DNA from: an uncultured Pseudoxanthomonas sp.
GTDB taxonomy: Bacteria; Pseudomonadota; Gammaproteobacteria; Xanthomonadales; Xanthomonadaceae
Direction: 5' to 3'
Length of the DNA stretch: 64,000 nucleotides
Assembly (NCBI RefSeq): GCF_946886695.1
Contig: NZ_CAMPJD010000012.1
Span: 20,561-84,560, forward strand
Within the stretch, counting starts at the first letter, position 1. Each line of letters begins with the position of its first letter. Of this stretch, positions 1 through 8,600 are shown in pieces. Position numbers and translations under genes: made by a program. The notes beneath the pieces are model-generated. The model worked only from the letters and a program-made list of their open reading frames with translations. It had not been told where the DNA came from and did no database searches.

Positions 1-1
1 C

Positions 2-475
2 TTCACCGATCCCGACTACCAGCGCAAGGCCGCGCCCGGCGGCCAGCCCCTCACCCGGGTGTATCGCCACCATCAAGGCGTGACCACGGTGGTCGACGAC
101 AGTCTGCGCAATCCCAATGGGATCGCCCTGTCGCCGGATGGCGACACGTTGTACGTGGCAGGTGGAACCGGCGATGGCGATGTATTGCGCACCTATCCGT
201 TGCGCGAAGGCGTGCCCGGCGCAGGCCGCGACCTGGCGCGCATCACAGGCGGTGACGGCCTTACGCTGGATTGCCTGGGCAACATCTACGTCACCGAACA
301 CGGCCAGCAGCGCGTACGCGTGTTCTCGCCGGCGGGTGAAGTGCTGGCCACGATCCACGTGGACGCCAACATCACCAATGCCGCGTTCGGCGGCGATGAC
401 CGGCGTACCTTGTTCCTGACCGGCGCCGCCAGCCTGTGGTCGATCGAACTGCCGGTCGCCGGATTGCCGTATTGA
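2..475 (+). CDS. SMP-30/gluconolactonase family protein, 5' end missing
   Basis: The gene enters the window from the left, so its start is not visible. The open frame runs from base 2 and its first residues, FTDPDY, match the substrate-proximal loop that is typical of SMP-30/gluconolactonase/LRE proteins. Downstream are NPNGIALSPDGDTLYVA and the block GDGLTLDCLGNIYVTEH, which are standard blade motifs of this six-bladed beta-propeller family. Members hydrolyse sugar lactones or related esters with a bound divalent metal. The substrate here cannot be told. A GTG at 59 is an internal codon rather than a true start, because the conserved FTDP motif lies before it. About half of a typical 300-residue protein is present. 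Confidence 0.85.
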   Translation, partial: FTDPDYQRKAAPGGQPLTRVYRHHQGVTTVVDDSLRNPNGIALSPDGDTLYVAGGTGDGDVLRTYPLREGVPGAGRDLARITGGDGLTLDCLGNIYVTEHGQQRVRVFSPAGEVLATIHVDANITNAAFGGDDRRTLFLTGAASLWSIELPVAGLPY

Positions 476-487
476 CCGAGCAGTGCA

Positions 488-547
488 GGGGGGCTTCAGC
501 CCCGATACCATTCGCGCAGAAGCCTCGGGGCTGAAGCCCCTCCTACA
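488..547. repeat. Dispersed inverted repeat, GGCTTCAGCC type
   Basis: Two arms (488-505 and 525-547) carry GGGGCTTCAGCCCC and its reverse complement, the second ending in TCCTACA. Each arm is itself partly palindromic. The same kind of arm recurs near 22490-22630, so it is a dispersed extragenic element. I infer that it is REP-like; no transposase lies next to it. Confidence 0.7.
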
Positions 548-561
548 AGAGCGCCGGCAAC

Positions 562-588
562 AAAAAACCCCGCCTAGGCGGGGTTTTC
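562..588. terminator. Bidirectional rho-independent terminator
   Basis: A perfect 8-bp stem, CCCCGCCT/AGGCGGGG (568-583), has an A run on its left and a T run on its right. It can therefore end transcription of the SMP-30 gene from the left and of the FadL-type gene from the right. Confidence 0.85.
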
Positions 589-610
589 GTGGCTCAGACG
601 CGCGGGGCGA

Positions 611-1993
611 TCAGAACTTGTACTGCATCGACACGCCGTACAGGTCGGCGCCGCCGTCGAACTCGCCGACCAGGCGCGCACGCGTGCTGGTGGTCAGGTC
701 GATTTCGGGCGTATCGACGATGTCGATCTTCACGTAGCTGGCGTTGAGCTCCAGGTGCTCGGACAGCGCCCAGGTCAGGCCCAGCGAGTACCACATGCGG
801 TCCTGGTCGGGCAGGCGCGGGGTGCGGTACGGACGGCTCACCGGGGAGTCGTCGCGCGCCACGCCGGCGCGGAAGGTGAACGCATCGCTGAACTTGTATT
901 CGCCACCCACCGAGTAGAACCAGTTGTCGCCCCAGTTGTACTCCTCGGCCGAATCCGGCTGGCCGGGGTTGTCGAACTCGATGCGGATTTCCTGCAGCGA
1001 GGTCCAGTCGGTGCGGCTGGCTTCGGCCATGACAGTGAAGCGGTCGGTGGCGTAGTAGGTCGCGCTGAAGGTGTCCACAGCTGGCGTGGTCAGCTTGGCC
1101 AGCGCGCCGCCGTCGAGGAACAGCGGACGGGTCAGCGGGTTGGCGTCGAACGCGGTGCGCACGGCCGGCGGCACGGTGAAGTCGCCTTCGCCTTCCAGCT
1201 CATGGTCGATCTCGGAACGGTGCGAGTAGCCCAGCGACAGCTTGTCGGTCGGACGCCAGTTCAGGCCAACGATCCAGCCGAAGCCGTTGTCGGTCCCGTT
1301 GATGTGGGCGATGCCGTCGTTGCGCTGCGGACCGTAGGGCGAACCCGGCGTGAGGCAGGCAGCCGGGTTCTGGCCGCAGATGACGGTGCCGAAGTCGACC
1401 GCGTTGGACAGCGTGACGTCGGCGTGCTCGTAGACCAGGCCTGCGCCGATGGAGAAGCGCTCACCCAGCTCCAGCGAGGCCGCCAGCGTCAGGTCGATGA
1501 TCTTCACGTCCGATTCCAGCGCGTGGTAGCGACCCACCCAGCCGGCGTCGTAGTCGGTCTTCAGACCGAACGGCGCGCTGATCATCATGCCCAGCGTGAC
1601 GTATTCGAAGTCGCCGCTCAGCGGCAGGATGAACGAGGCGGCCGGCACGGCGGCCACGTCACCGGCGTCGCCGCCGTTGCCGCCGGTCAGCGGCTGCTGG
1701 AACGGCGTGCCGGTGGCGGCAGTGCCGGTACCGGAGAATTCGTAGGACAGGTCGATCGCGGTGACGTCGGCCTGCAGGGTGCGCTCGGTGAAGGTGGACA
1801 TGACGGCCGGGTTGTTGACCACGACCGAGGCGTCGCCCTTGGCGGAGGCCGCACCGGCCATCGCACGGCCCTGGGCCTTGACGCTGTTTTCCTTCAGCTG
1901 GAAGGCGGCGGCGTGCACATCGCCATAGGCGAGCACGCCTGCGATGCCGAGCGCCAGCGCGGACACGCGGGTGATGTTCTTTGCAAATTCCAT
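611..1993 (-). CDS. FadL/OmpP1/TodX family outer membrane transport protein
   Basis: This 460-residue protein has a signal peptide (about residues 1-29, ending HAA) followed by a FadL-type N-terminus with the hatch region AAFQLKENSVKAQGRAMAG and the NPA motif in VVVNNPAVMS. The remainder alternates short beta strands and ends in an aromatic-terminated strand (YGVSMQYKF), as expected for a 14-stranded outer membrane barrel. FadL proteins pass long-chain fatty acids or other hydrophobic compounds across the outer membrane. Substrate is not evident from sequence. The gene appears monocistronic, with a promoter at 2108-2135 and a terminator at 562-588. Confidence 0.92.
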   Translation of the reverse strand: MEFAKNITRVSALALGIAGVLAYGDVHAAAFQLKENSVKAQGRAMAGAASAKGDASVVVNNPAVMSTFTERTLQADVTAIDLSYEFSGTGTAATGTPFQQPLTGGNGGDAGDVAAVPAASFILPLSGDFEYVTLGMMISAPFGLKTDYDAGWVGRYHALESDVKIIDLTLAASLELGERFSIGAGLVYEHADVTLSNAVDFGTVICGQNPAACLTPGSPYGPQRNDGIAHINGTDNGFGWIVGLNWRPTDKLSLGYSHRSEIDHELEGEGDFTVPPAVRTAFDANPLTRPLFLDGGALAKLTTPAVDTFSATYYATDRFTVMAEASRTDWTSLQEIRIEFDNPGQPDSAEEYNWGDNWFYSVGGEYKFSDAFTFRAGVARDDSPVSRPYRTPRLPDQDRMWYSLGLTWALSEHLELNASYVKIDIVDTPEIDLTTSTRARLVGEFDGGADLYGVSMQYKF

Positions 1994-2107
1994 GAATGGT
2001 TTCTCCGGAGACGTGGGTAAAAGCGCCTGCGTCGTCCATGGCCGCGGGTGTTGTGGTCCACCCGTTCGGCCTGCCGGAAGCCCCTCCCGACATACGACGC
2101 CGTATGC

Positions 2108-2135
2108 AGTATACCCGCTAACTAAACTCTAACAA
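2108..2135 (-). promoter_or_regulatory. Predicted sigma-70 promoter of the FadL-type gene
   Basis: On the minus strand, TTGTTA (2130-2135) and TATACT (2108-2113) are separated by 16 bases in a locally AT-rich stretch. The leader to the ATG at 1993 would be about 105 bases. Confidence 0.6.
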
Positions 2136-2204
2136 TCCGCTGTAAGTCATTGCCCCTATTCAGTTTCGCCGCATCGCACCATGGGCAGTCAGGCAGCGAG
2201 CGGG

Positions 2205-2210
2205 TACAGT
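2205..2210 (+). promoter_or_regulatory. -10-like box just before the rhomboid start
   Basis: TACAGT lies 8 bases upstream of the ATG at 2219, and no purine-rich ribosome binding site lies between them. If it is used, the transcript would be nearly leaderless. Compare 3021, 32962 and 56373. Confidence 0.4.
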
Positions 2211-2218
2211 GCCGGCGC

Positions 2219-2911
2219 ATGTTCGTTTCCCTCCCGTCACGCCGGAAACCGCCCGTCCGCTGGGCCACGCCGACCCTGTTGGTATTGCTGTCCGCCGCCT
2301 TTTGCTGGGCATTGACCCTGGGGAACGCGGCCCAGAGCCACCTGCTGACCCAATGGGGGGCGCTGACCGGCGGCATGGTGGCGCCCGAGGTATGGCTGGC
2401 GTCATTGCAACGCGGCACGGTGCTGCGCCTGTTCACCGCGTTGTTCCTGCATGCGGACTGGGCCCACCTGCTGGGCAACCTGGTGTTCCTGCTGATCTTC
2501 GGCCTGCCCGCGGAGCGGGCGATGGGGCCGTGGCGTTTCCTGTTGCTGTTCCTGGTGGGCGGCGCGGTGGCGAACGTCGCCGCCGTGCTCAGCATCGGGA
2601 CACCCGACCGCGTCATCATCGGCGCCAGCGGCGCCATCTCCGCCGTCATCGGCGCCTACCTGGCCCTGTTTCCCACCGCCAAGCTTGGCGTGGTGCTGCC
2701 GCTGGGCCTGTTCCTCGAATTCGTGAAGGCACCGGCCTCGCTCCTGATCGGCATCTGGGCACTGCTGCAGGTGGTCTTCGCCTACACGGGCCCCGCGTTC
2801 GGCACCGTGGCGTGGTCGGCGCACATCGCCGGCTTCCTGTTCGGCGTGGTGTTCGCGCTGTTCGTGCGCGCCGCGATCGCGCGGCGGATGCGCAAGCGAC
2901 AGGGCTACTGA
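2219..2911 (+). CDS. Rhomboid family intramembrane serine protease
   Basis: The 230-residue protein has six hydrophobic segments and the rhomboid signature. The catalytic serine is in GASG (S137), the partner histidine is H202 in AHIAGFLFG, and the conserved HxxxN of transmembrane helix 2 is H83-N87 in AHLLGN. Rhomboids cleave single-pass membrane proteins inside the inner membrane. I chose the ATG at 2219; the frame stays open for 23 codons upstream, but those residues are not hydrophobic or family-like. A -10-like box sits directly before this ATG. The bacterial substrate is unknown. Confidence 0.92.
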   Translation: MFVSLPSRRKPPVRWATPTLLVLLSAAFCWALTLGNAAQSHLLTQWGALTGGMVAPEVWLASLQRGTVLRLFTALFLHADWAHLLGNLVFLLIFGLPAERAMGPWRFLLLFLVGGAVANVAAVLSIGTPDRVIIGASGAISAVIGAYLALFPTAKLGVVLPLGLFLEFVKAPASLLIGIWALLQVVFAYTGPAFGTVAWSAHIAGFLFGVVFALFVRAAIARRMRKRQGY

Positions 2912-2938
2912 GAAAACCTATCGCAGTCAAAGATCCCT

Positions 2939-2967
2939 CGTCATCCCGGCTTTCGCCGGAGTGACGG
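2939..2967. repeat. Short hairpin repeat, CGTCATCCCGGC type
   Basis: CGTCATCCCGGC and GCCGGAGTGACG form a near-perfect hairpin around TTTC. This unit is a common dispersed extragenic hairpin in proteobacterial genomes. It lies between two same-strand genes and could act on mRNA ends. Confidence 0.6.
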
Positions 2968-3020
2968 AAGCGGACCCGCCCCGCCTGTCGACGGGCGCCA
3001 GCCGCATGCAACGCACTCCG

Positions 3021-3026
3021 TATAAT
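3021..3026 (+). promoter_or_regulatory. Perfect TATAAT box 7 bases before the DUF1820 start
   Basis: TATAAT ends 7 bases before the ATG at 3034. Transcription normally starts about 6-8 bases after a -10 box, so the mRNA would begin at or near the A of the ATG. No Shine-Dalgarno sequence is present. The -35 region is poor. Confidence 0.6.
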
Positions 3027-3033
3027 CCGCTGC

Positions 3034-3354
3034 ATGAAAACCACGCTCTACAAGGTCACCTTCCACAACCACACCAAGGTCTACGAGCTCTACGCACGCA
3101 AGGTGGCGGCGAGCGGCCTGTGGGGGTTCACCGAGGTGGGCGAACTGGTGTTCGACGTGCACGAAGGCCTGGTGGTAGATCCCACCGAGGAGCGCCTGCG
3201 CGATGAATTCGGCAACACCAAGGTCCTGCACCTGCCGATGCAGAGCATCATCCGGGTGGAAGAGGTGGAGCGGAAAGGCCAGTCGGCGATCCGCGATGCG
3301 GCCACCGGCGAAAAGGTGGTGACGCCCTTCCCGATGCCGGCGAAGCCGCGCTAG
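3034..3354 (+). CDS. DUF1820 family protein
   Basis: This 106-residue soluble protein matches the DUF1820 family in length and in the opening block YKVTFHNHTKVYELYARKV followed by LWGFTEVGELVF and LRDEFGNTKVLHLP. The family is widespread in gamma-proteobacteria and has no established function. There is no signal peptide or membrane segment. The protein is rich in charged residues and is probably cytoplasmic. The start is fixed by the conserved N-terminus. It faces ctpA convergently. Its likely promoter would give a leaderless message. Confidence 0.9.
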   Translation: MKTTLYKVTFHNHTKVYELYARKVAASGLWGFTEVGELVFDVHEGLVVDPTEERLRDEFGNTKVLHLPMQSIIRVEEVERKGQSAIRDAATGEKVVTPFPMPAKPR

Positions 3355-3441
3355 GCGAACTGATCGCGCTTGCGGCAGCAACGTCAGCCGTTATCCGGCT
3401 TCCGGGCGCGCGACCGACATCGCTCCCACACCTGCCAACGC

Positions 3442-4791
3442 TCAACGCCGCTGCTGACTCGAGGGCGCCCGCGCTGTCGCGACCACCCTCTTCAGTTCGA
3501 CCAGTGCCGCCGTGATCGGCGCATCACCGTCAAGCACGTCACCGGGTGTGTAGCCGGCCGCACCTTCTTCATCGCCGCGCAGGTGACCGGGCAGCGTGGC
3601 CTCGGTGATGTACGGCTGGCCATCAGGCCCGATGAGGGCGCCCACCTTGGCATCCTGCTCTGGCCTGACCACCACGTCGGGCACGATACCGCTGGCCTGG
3701 ATCGATTTGCCGCTGGGTGTGTAGTAGCGCGCGGTGGTCAGCTTGACCGAATCGCCATTGTCGAGCGGCAACACGGTCTGCACCGAGCCCTTGCCGAAGG
3801 TGCGGCTGCCGACCACGCGCGCACGCTGGTTGTCGCGCAGCGCGCCGGCCAGTACTTCCGACGCGCTGGCCGAACCTGCATCCACCAGCACCACCACCGG
3901 CGCGCCGTTCAGGCGGTCGCCGGGTGTGGCATCGAACTTGGAATCGCTGATCGACATGCGCCCGCGGGTGCTGACGATGTTGCCCTTGTCGAGGAGGTCG
4001 TCGGCCACCTGCACCGCGGCCAGCAGCAGTCCACCCGGATTGCTGCGCAGATCCAGCACGAGTCCGCGCAGCTTCCCGTTCTCCTGCAGTTTGTCCACCT
4101 GCTTCTGGAAATCGGCGGCGGTATCGGTCTGGAAGGCGCTGATGCGGACGTAGCCGTAGCCAGGCTCCAGCACGCGGCCGCGCACGCTGGTGATGCGGAT
4201 GGTGTCCCGCACCAGGGTCACGTCGAACGGCTTGGGCGTGCCATCGCGCAGGATCGTCAGCACGATCCGGCTGCCCGGCGCGCCACGCAGCGGCTCCATG
4301 CCGTCTTCGGCGCTGATCGGCTTGCCATCGATGGCGGTGATGACGTCGCCGGACTTGATGCCCGCCTTCGCGGCGGGCGTGTCGTCGATCGGCGACACCA
4401 CCAGCAGCGTCCGGTCGGGCTGCTGCTGCAGCTCCACGCCGATGCCTTCGTAGGCACCGGTGGCCTGTTCGTCGAAGGCGTCGGAATCTTCCTTGTCGAA
4501 GTAGGTGCTGTGCGGGTCCAGGTCCAGCAACAGGCCCCGGATCGCGGACTGCATCAGTTCGCGGTCTTCGACCGGTTCGACATACGCTTCCTTGACCGCA
4601 TTGAACACCGCCACATAGCGGCGGATCTCGTCCAGCGGCACCTTCGACGGTGCGTTTTCCGCGGCGTCGGGATCGTCGCTGGGCGCGACCACCGGCGGCG
4701 TTTCCGGCAGTGGCGCCTGCTGCTGCGCCCACGCCGGCATGCAGACGGACAGGGCGACGGCCAGGGTGGCCAGGGAAAGACGCAGCGGCAT
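3442..4791 (-). CDS. ctpA: C-terminal processing protease, S41 family
   Basis: The 449-residue protein begins with a signal peptide ending in AWA-Q. It then has the tail-specific protease N-domain with LLLDLDPHSTYFD, a PDZ domain (about 110-190) and the S41 catalytic domain. The catalytic serine lies in GSASASE (306-312) and the catalytic lysine is K334 in TFGKGSVQ. These periplasmic enzymes trim or degrade proteins from the C-terminus, often cell-wall hydrolases. I chose the ATG at 4791, since the ATG at 4845 adds 18 residues that break the signal peptide. The gene follows gpmI and envC on the same strand, 116 bases after envC, an order common in proteobacteria. Confidence 0.92.
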   Translation of the reverse strand: MPLRLSLATLAVALSVCMPAWAQQQAPLPETPPVVAPSDDPDAAENAPSKVPLDEIRRYVAVFNAVKEAYVEPVEDRELMQSAIRGLLLDLDPHSTYFDKEDSDAFDEQATGAYEGIGVELQQQPDRTLLVVSPIDDTPAAKAGIKSGDVITAIDGKPISAEDGMEPLRGAPGSRIVLTILRDGTPKPFDVTLVRDTIRITSVRGRVLEPGYGYVRISAFQTDTAADFQKQVDKLQENGKLRGLVLDLRSNPGGLLLAAVQVADDLLDKGNIVSTRGRMSISDSKFDATPGDRLNGAPVVVLVDAGSASASEVLAGALRDNQRARVVGSRTFGKGSVQTVLPLDNGDSVKLTTARYYTPSGKSIQASGIVPDVVVRPEQDAKVGALIGPDGQPYITEATLPGHLRGDEEGAAGYTPGDVLDGDAPITAALVELKRVVATARAPSSQQRR

Positions 4792-4907
4792 GCAGACGCT
4801 CCAGATGGGGCTAGGTGGGACTTCGCGCACGTACGCGGAGTTCATCGGATTATGCGCGAACCCACCTGGCCTGTTTGTTCAAGCCGGGTTAGGGCCCGGC
4901 GCCCTGT

Positions 4908-6164
4908 TCATCGCCGCTGCAGCCACGATGCCGGGTCGACCGGCTGGCCATTGCGGCGCAGTTCGAAGTACAGCGCGGCCTGGCCCTGTCCACCCGACGT
5001 GCCGACGCGCGCGACCGCATCACCGCGCTTGACCCGATCGCCGCTGTCCTTCAGCAGGCTGTCGTTGTGCGCGTACAGACTCATGTAGCCGTTGCCGTGA
5101 TCGAGGATCAGGATCAGGCCGTACCCCGTCATCCATTCGGAAAACACCACCGTGCCGTCCGCCACCGCCGTGACCGGCGTGCCCGAGGGCGCACCGATCA
5201 GCACGCCGGTACTGGCGCGGCCATCGGGCAGGCGCCCGCCGTAGCGCGCCAACAGGCTGCCCGACACCGGCCAGCCCAGACCGCCCACCTTCAGCGGAGG
5301 TGCGGATGCCACCCCCGGGCGGGGTGCAGGGGTGGTCCGCGTGCCGCGCGATGCGCTGCCGGCACTTTCGCGCTTCTGTGCCGCTGCGGCAGCCGCCTCG
5401 CGGCGCGCGGCGGCACGACGTTCCGCCTCTGCACGCGCAGCGGCGGCGCGCAGGTTGTCCAGCAAGCGTTGCAGTGAACGCGCATCCTGGCCCAGCGCCT
5501 TCTCCTTCGCCGCACGATCCTGGTATCGCTCGTCCAGGTCCGCGACCAGGCTCGCGCGCGTCCTGCGGGCCCTCTCCAGTTGCGAGACCTGCTCGCGCTG
5601 CCTTGCCCGCGCGGTGTCCAGTTCGCTGCGGCGGGCCACGATGTCGCGCTCCACCTGGTCCAGCGCTTCCAACTCGGCGTTCAATGTCGCGATGCGTCGC
5701 GCCTGGTCGCGCTGCACGTAGCGGTGGTAGGCCAGCAAGCGGTTCGCATCGGCCACGCGCTCCTGCGACAGCAGCACCTTCAGCGGGGCATCGTCGCCCT
5801 GCTGGTAGGCGGCACGCACCAGCGCCGTCAGTTGTCGTCGCTGCGATGCCTGTTGCGCCTGCATGGCATCACGCTTCAGTTGCAGCTCCTGCAGCGCGGC
5901 GGCCTCGCGGCGCAGTGCCGCTTCCGTCTCGGAAAGCGACCGCGTCGTGCGGCCGACCTGCTCATCCGCATCGCGCAGTTGGCGCGACGCCGTGCCGCGC
6001 TCGCCTTCCAGTTTGCGTCGCTCCTGCGCGATCGACTTCAGCTCGCTGCGCACGCGCTCCAGCTTGCGCTCGGTTTCGCGTGGATTCTGCGCCGGCGCTG
6101 CCGCCGCGACGGCCAGGCCGGCTAGCAGGAACGCGGTGAATGCGGCGCGCGCGCGGTCGGGCAT
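4908..6164 (-). CDS. envC: EnvC-type murein hydrolase activator (degenerate M23/LytM domain)
   Basis: The 418-residue protein has an N-terminal signal peptide ending in APAQ, a long coiled coil (about residues 30-270) and a C-terminal LytM/M23 domain. The metal-binding residues expected of active M23 peptidases are not all there: the first HxxxD is replaced (RASTGVLIGAP), and the last motif reads LYFELR without its histidine. EnvC has the same loss and works as an activator of amidases AmiA/AmiB at the division septum. The start codon overlaps the gpmI stop by one base (TGATG), so the two genes are translationally coupled. Confidence 0.9.
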   Translation of the reverse strand: MPDRARAAFTAFLLAGLAVAAAAPAQNPRETERKLERVRSELKSIAQERRKLEGERGTASRQLRDADEQVGRTTRSLSETEAALRREAAALQELQLKRDAMQAQQASQRRQLTALVRAAYQQGDDAPLKVLLSQERVADANRLLAYHRYVQRDQARRIATLNAELEALDQVERDIVARRSELDTARARQREQVSQLERARRTRASLVADLDERYQDRAAKEKALGQDARSLQRLLDNLRAAAARAEAERRAAARREAAAAAAQKRESAGSASRGTRTTPAPRPGVASAPPLKVGGLGWPVSGSLLARYGGRLPDGRASTGVLIGAPSGTPVTAVADGTVVFSEWMTGYGLILILDHGNGYMSLYAHNDSLLKDSGDRVKRGDAVARVGTSGGQGQAALYFELRRNGQPVDPASWLQRR

Positions 6165-7711
6165 CAGGCGTCGATCAGGCTGCGACCGCTCATGTCGGCC
6201 GGCTGCGGAAGACCCAGCAGGTCCAGCAGTGTCGGCGCCACATCGCGCAACGCGCCTCCGCGGCGCAACGTCGCCGCGCGTTCGCCAGCACTTTCTGGCA
6301 ACACGAGGACCAGCGGCACCGGCCCGACCGTATGCGCGGTATGCGGCTGGCCGGTGGCTGGATCGCGCATCATTTCCAGGTTGCCGTGGTCGGCCGTGAT
6401 GATGAGCGCACCGCCAGCCTTGCGCACGGCGGCATCCACTTCGCCGATGGCCACATCGACCGCCTGCGCGGCGAGGATGGCGGCCTGCAGATCGCCGCTG
6501 TGGCCGACCATGTCGGGATTGGCGATGTTGCAGATGATGGCGTCGAAGCGGCCCGAGCCGATGGCCTCCACCAGCTTCGCGGTCAATTCGGGGCAACTCA
6601 TTTCAGGCTGCAGGTCGTAGGTGGCCACTTTCGGGCTGGGGATCAGAATGCGCTCCTCACCTTCGAACACATCCTCGCGGCCACCGCTGAAGAAGAACGT
6701 CACGTGCGCGTACTTCTCCGTCTCGGCGATGCGCAGCTGGGTCAGGCCGGCATCCGCCAGCAGTTCGCCGAAGGTCTGGCGCAGGTCGTCCGGCGCGAAC
6801 GCCACCGGCGCGGGGAGCCTGGCGTCGTATTCGGTCAGGCAGACGAAGCGGGCCAACGCCGGCTTGCGCACGTCGAAGCCGTCGAACGCCGGCGACACGA
6901 ACGCTGCCGTCAGCTGGCGCGCGCGATCGGCGCGGAAATTCATGAATACCACCGCGTCGCCATCGGCCATCGGCTGGGCGCCGTCGATCACGGTGGGCAG
7001 CACGAATTCATCGTTCTCGCCACGCGCATACGCCGCTTCCAGCGCCTCCACGCCGCTGGCGGCATGGTGATCGCTGCTGGCTTCCGCCATCGCGTCCCAC
7101 GCCAGACGCACGCGGTCCCAGCGCTTGTCACGGTCCATCGCGTAGTAGCGGCCACTGACCGAGGCGATGTGCGCGTTGCCCAGCGTCGCGCACAGGTCCT
7201 GCAGCGCACGCAGGCTGGGTTCGGCGGACTTCGGGGGCGTGTCGCGGCCATCCAGGAAGGCGTGCACCGCGACACGCGGCACGCCCTGACGCTTGGCCAG
7301 GTCCAGCATCGCGAAGATGTGCAGCTCATGGCTGTGCACGCCACCCGGCGACAGCAGGCCGAACACGTGCAGCGTCTTGCCCGCGACCTTGGCCGCCTCG
7401 CAGGCAGCGACGAGTTCGGCATTGGCGAAGAAGCTGCCGTCTTCGATGGCGGCATCGATGCGGGTCAGGTCCTGGTAGACGATGCGGCCCGCGCCGAGGT
7501 TCATGTGGCCCACTTCCGAATTGCCCATCTGACCGTCGGGCAGGCCTACATGGCGACCTTCGGTGTGGATCAGCGTATGCGGTGCGCTGGCCAGCAGGCG
7601 GTGCCAGTTCGGCAGCGTGGCCTGCGCCAGCGCGTTGTCGGCGGGATCTTCACGGTGCCCCCAGCCATCCAGGATCAGCAGCACGACGGGCTTGGGACGC
7701 TTCACGACCAT
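6164..7711 (-). CDS. gpmI: 2,3-bisphosphoglycerate-independent phosphoglycerate mutase
   Basis: The 515-residue protein interconverts 3- and 2-phosphoglycerate in glycolysis and gluconeogenesis using manganese. The N-terminal metal aspartate is D15 in LILDGWG. The phosphorylated serine is S65 in QMGNSEVGHMNLGAGR. The C-terminal metal motifs GNPD-like NIANPDMVGHSG and ITADHGN are present. Length is typical of the family. The frame continues far upstream of the ATG at 7711, but only from there does it match the family. The gene heads a gpmI-envC(-ctpA) unit. Confidence 0.95.
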   Translation of the reverse strand: MVVKRPKPVVLLILDGWGHREDPADNALAQATLPNWHRLLASAPHTLIHTEGRHVGLPDGQMGNSEVGHMNLGAGRIVYQDLTRIDAAIEDGSFFANAELVAACEAAKVAGKTLHVFGLLSPGGVHSHELHIFAMLDLAKRQGVPRVAVHAFLDGRDTPPKSAEPSLRALQDLCATLGNAHIASVSGRYYAMDRDKRWDRVRLAWDAMAEASSDHHAASGVEALEAAYARGENDEFVLPTVIDGAQPMADGDAVVFMNFRADRARQLTAAFVSPAFDGFDVRKPALARFVCLTEYDARLPAPVAFAPDDLRQTFGELLADAGLTQLRIAETEKYAHVTFFFSGGREDVFEGEERILIPSPKVATYDLQPEMSCPELTAKLVEAIGSGRFDAIICNIANPDMVGHSGDLQAAILAAQAVDVAIGEVDAAVRKAGGALIITADHGNLEMMRDPATGQPHTAHTVGPVPLVLVLPESAGERAATLRRGGALRDVAPTLLDLLGLPQPADMSGRSLIDA

Positions 7712-7879
7712 ATTGTCTACGGGCACGGGGGATGCGGACACGGCGGGGGTTTCCAGTGACTTCAGGCAGGTGACGATTGTAGCGAAGCATGGTGCCATGG
7801 CATCCCCGATGACGGCCGGGCTAAACCTTTCCCTGCCCGTGCGCATCACAGTCATCAACACCACCCGAAGGATGACCCC

Positions 7880-8545
7880 ATGACCCGTACCCGCACCATC
7901 CTGCTGCTGACCCTGGCCCTGGCTGCCACGCCCGCGCTGGCACAGCAGGAGATCTCCAAGGTGAACGGCAGCATCACCGCCGAGGCCGGTCAGACCTACG
8001 CCGACCTCGAAACCGTCAATGGCAGCATCCGCATCGCCGACGGCGCCATCGCCGAGGACGCCAGCACGGTGAACGGCAGCATCAACGCGGGTGAAAAGGC
8101 ACGCGTGGAATCGCTGGAAACCGTGAACGGCTCCATCCGGGTCGGCAAGGACGTACAGGTTCGCAGCGACATCGAGACGGTCAACGGCAGCATCTTCACC
8201 GACCGCGGCACCACCGTGGGCGGCAATGTTTCCACCGTCAATGGCGCCATCGGACTGGTCGCCACGCAGTTGGCGGGCAACATCGAGACCGTCACCGGCG
8301 ACATCACTGTCGGCGTCGGTTCCCACGTCAAGGGCGGCCTCAAGGTGGAGAAGCCGCGCGGCGTCAACTTCTCGCTGAAGCCCAAGCGCGACCCGCGCAT
8401 CATCATCGGGCCGAACGCGGTGGTCGAAGGTCCGCTGGTGTTCGAGCGCGAGGTGGTGCTGTACGTGCACACCAGCGCCAGGATCGGCCCCGTCACTGGC
8501 GCCACCGCCAAGCCGTACAGCACCGACACCGCACCCACGGAGTGA
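7880..8545 (+). CDS. Secreted VNGSI-repeat protein of unknown function
   Basis: The 221-residue protein starts with a clear signal peptide (ending ALAQ) and is exported. Most of the mature part is a tandem array in which VNGSI, VNGAI or VTGDI recurs about every 18-20 residues (roughly residues 25-150). The regular spacing suggests a right-handed beta-solenoid, as in DUF4097-type or bactofilin-like repeats. The C-terminal 70 residues are basic and then rich in beta strand. A ribosome binding site, GAAGGA, precedes the ATG at 7880. The gene lies divergent to gpmI. No function can be assigned; a cell-surface or envelope structural role is a guess. Confidence 0.8.
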   Translation: MTRTRTILLLTLALAATPALAQQEISKVNGSITAEAGQTYADLETVNGSIRIADGAIAEDASTVNGSINAGEKARVESLETVNGSIRVGKDVQVRSDIETVNGSIFTDRGTTVGGNVSTVNGAIGLVATQLAGNIETVTGDITVGVGSHVKGGLKVEKPRGVNFSLKPKRDPRIIIGPNAVVEGPLVFEREVVLYVHTSARIGPVTGATAKPYSTDTAPTE

Positions 8546-8600
8546 GCCCGGCGAAAGGCGGGACGCGGCACAGGTCCCGCCCGGCCATTCCCGCTAGAAT

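Noticed and set aside
755..2020. A 421-codon frame on the plus strand across the FadL-type gene
   Set aside because: It is the antisense of a clear outer membrane protein and has no domain match or ribosome binding site.
7880..8545. CRISPR array or DNA-level tandem repeat
   Set aside because: The periodicity is in the protein (VNGSI) and the codons vary between units. No identical DNA repeats with unique spacers are present anywhere in the window.
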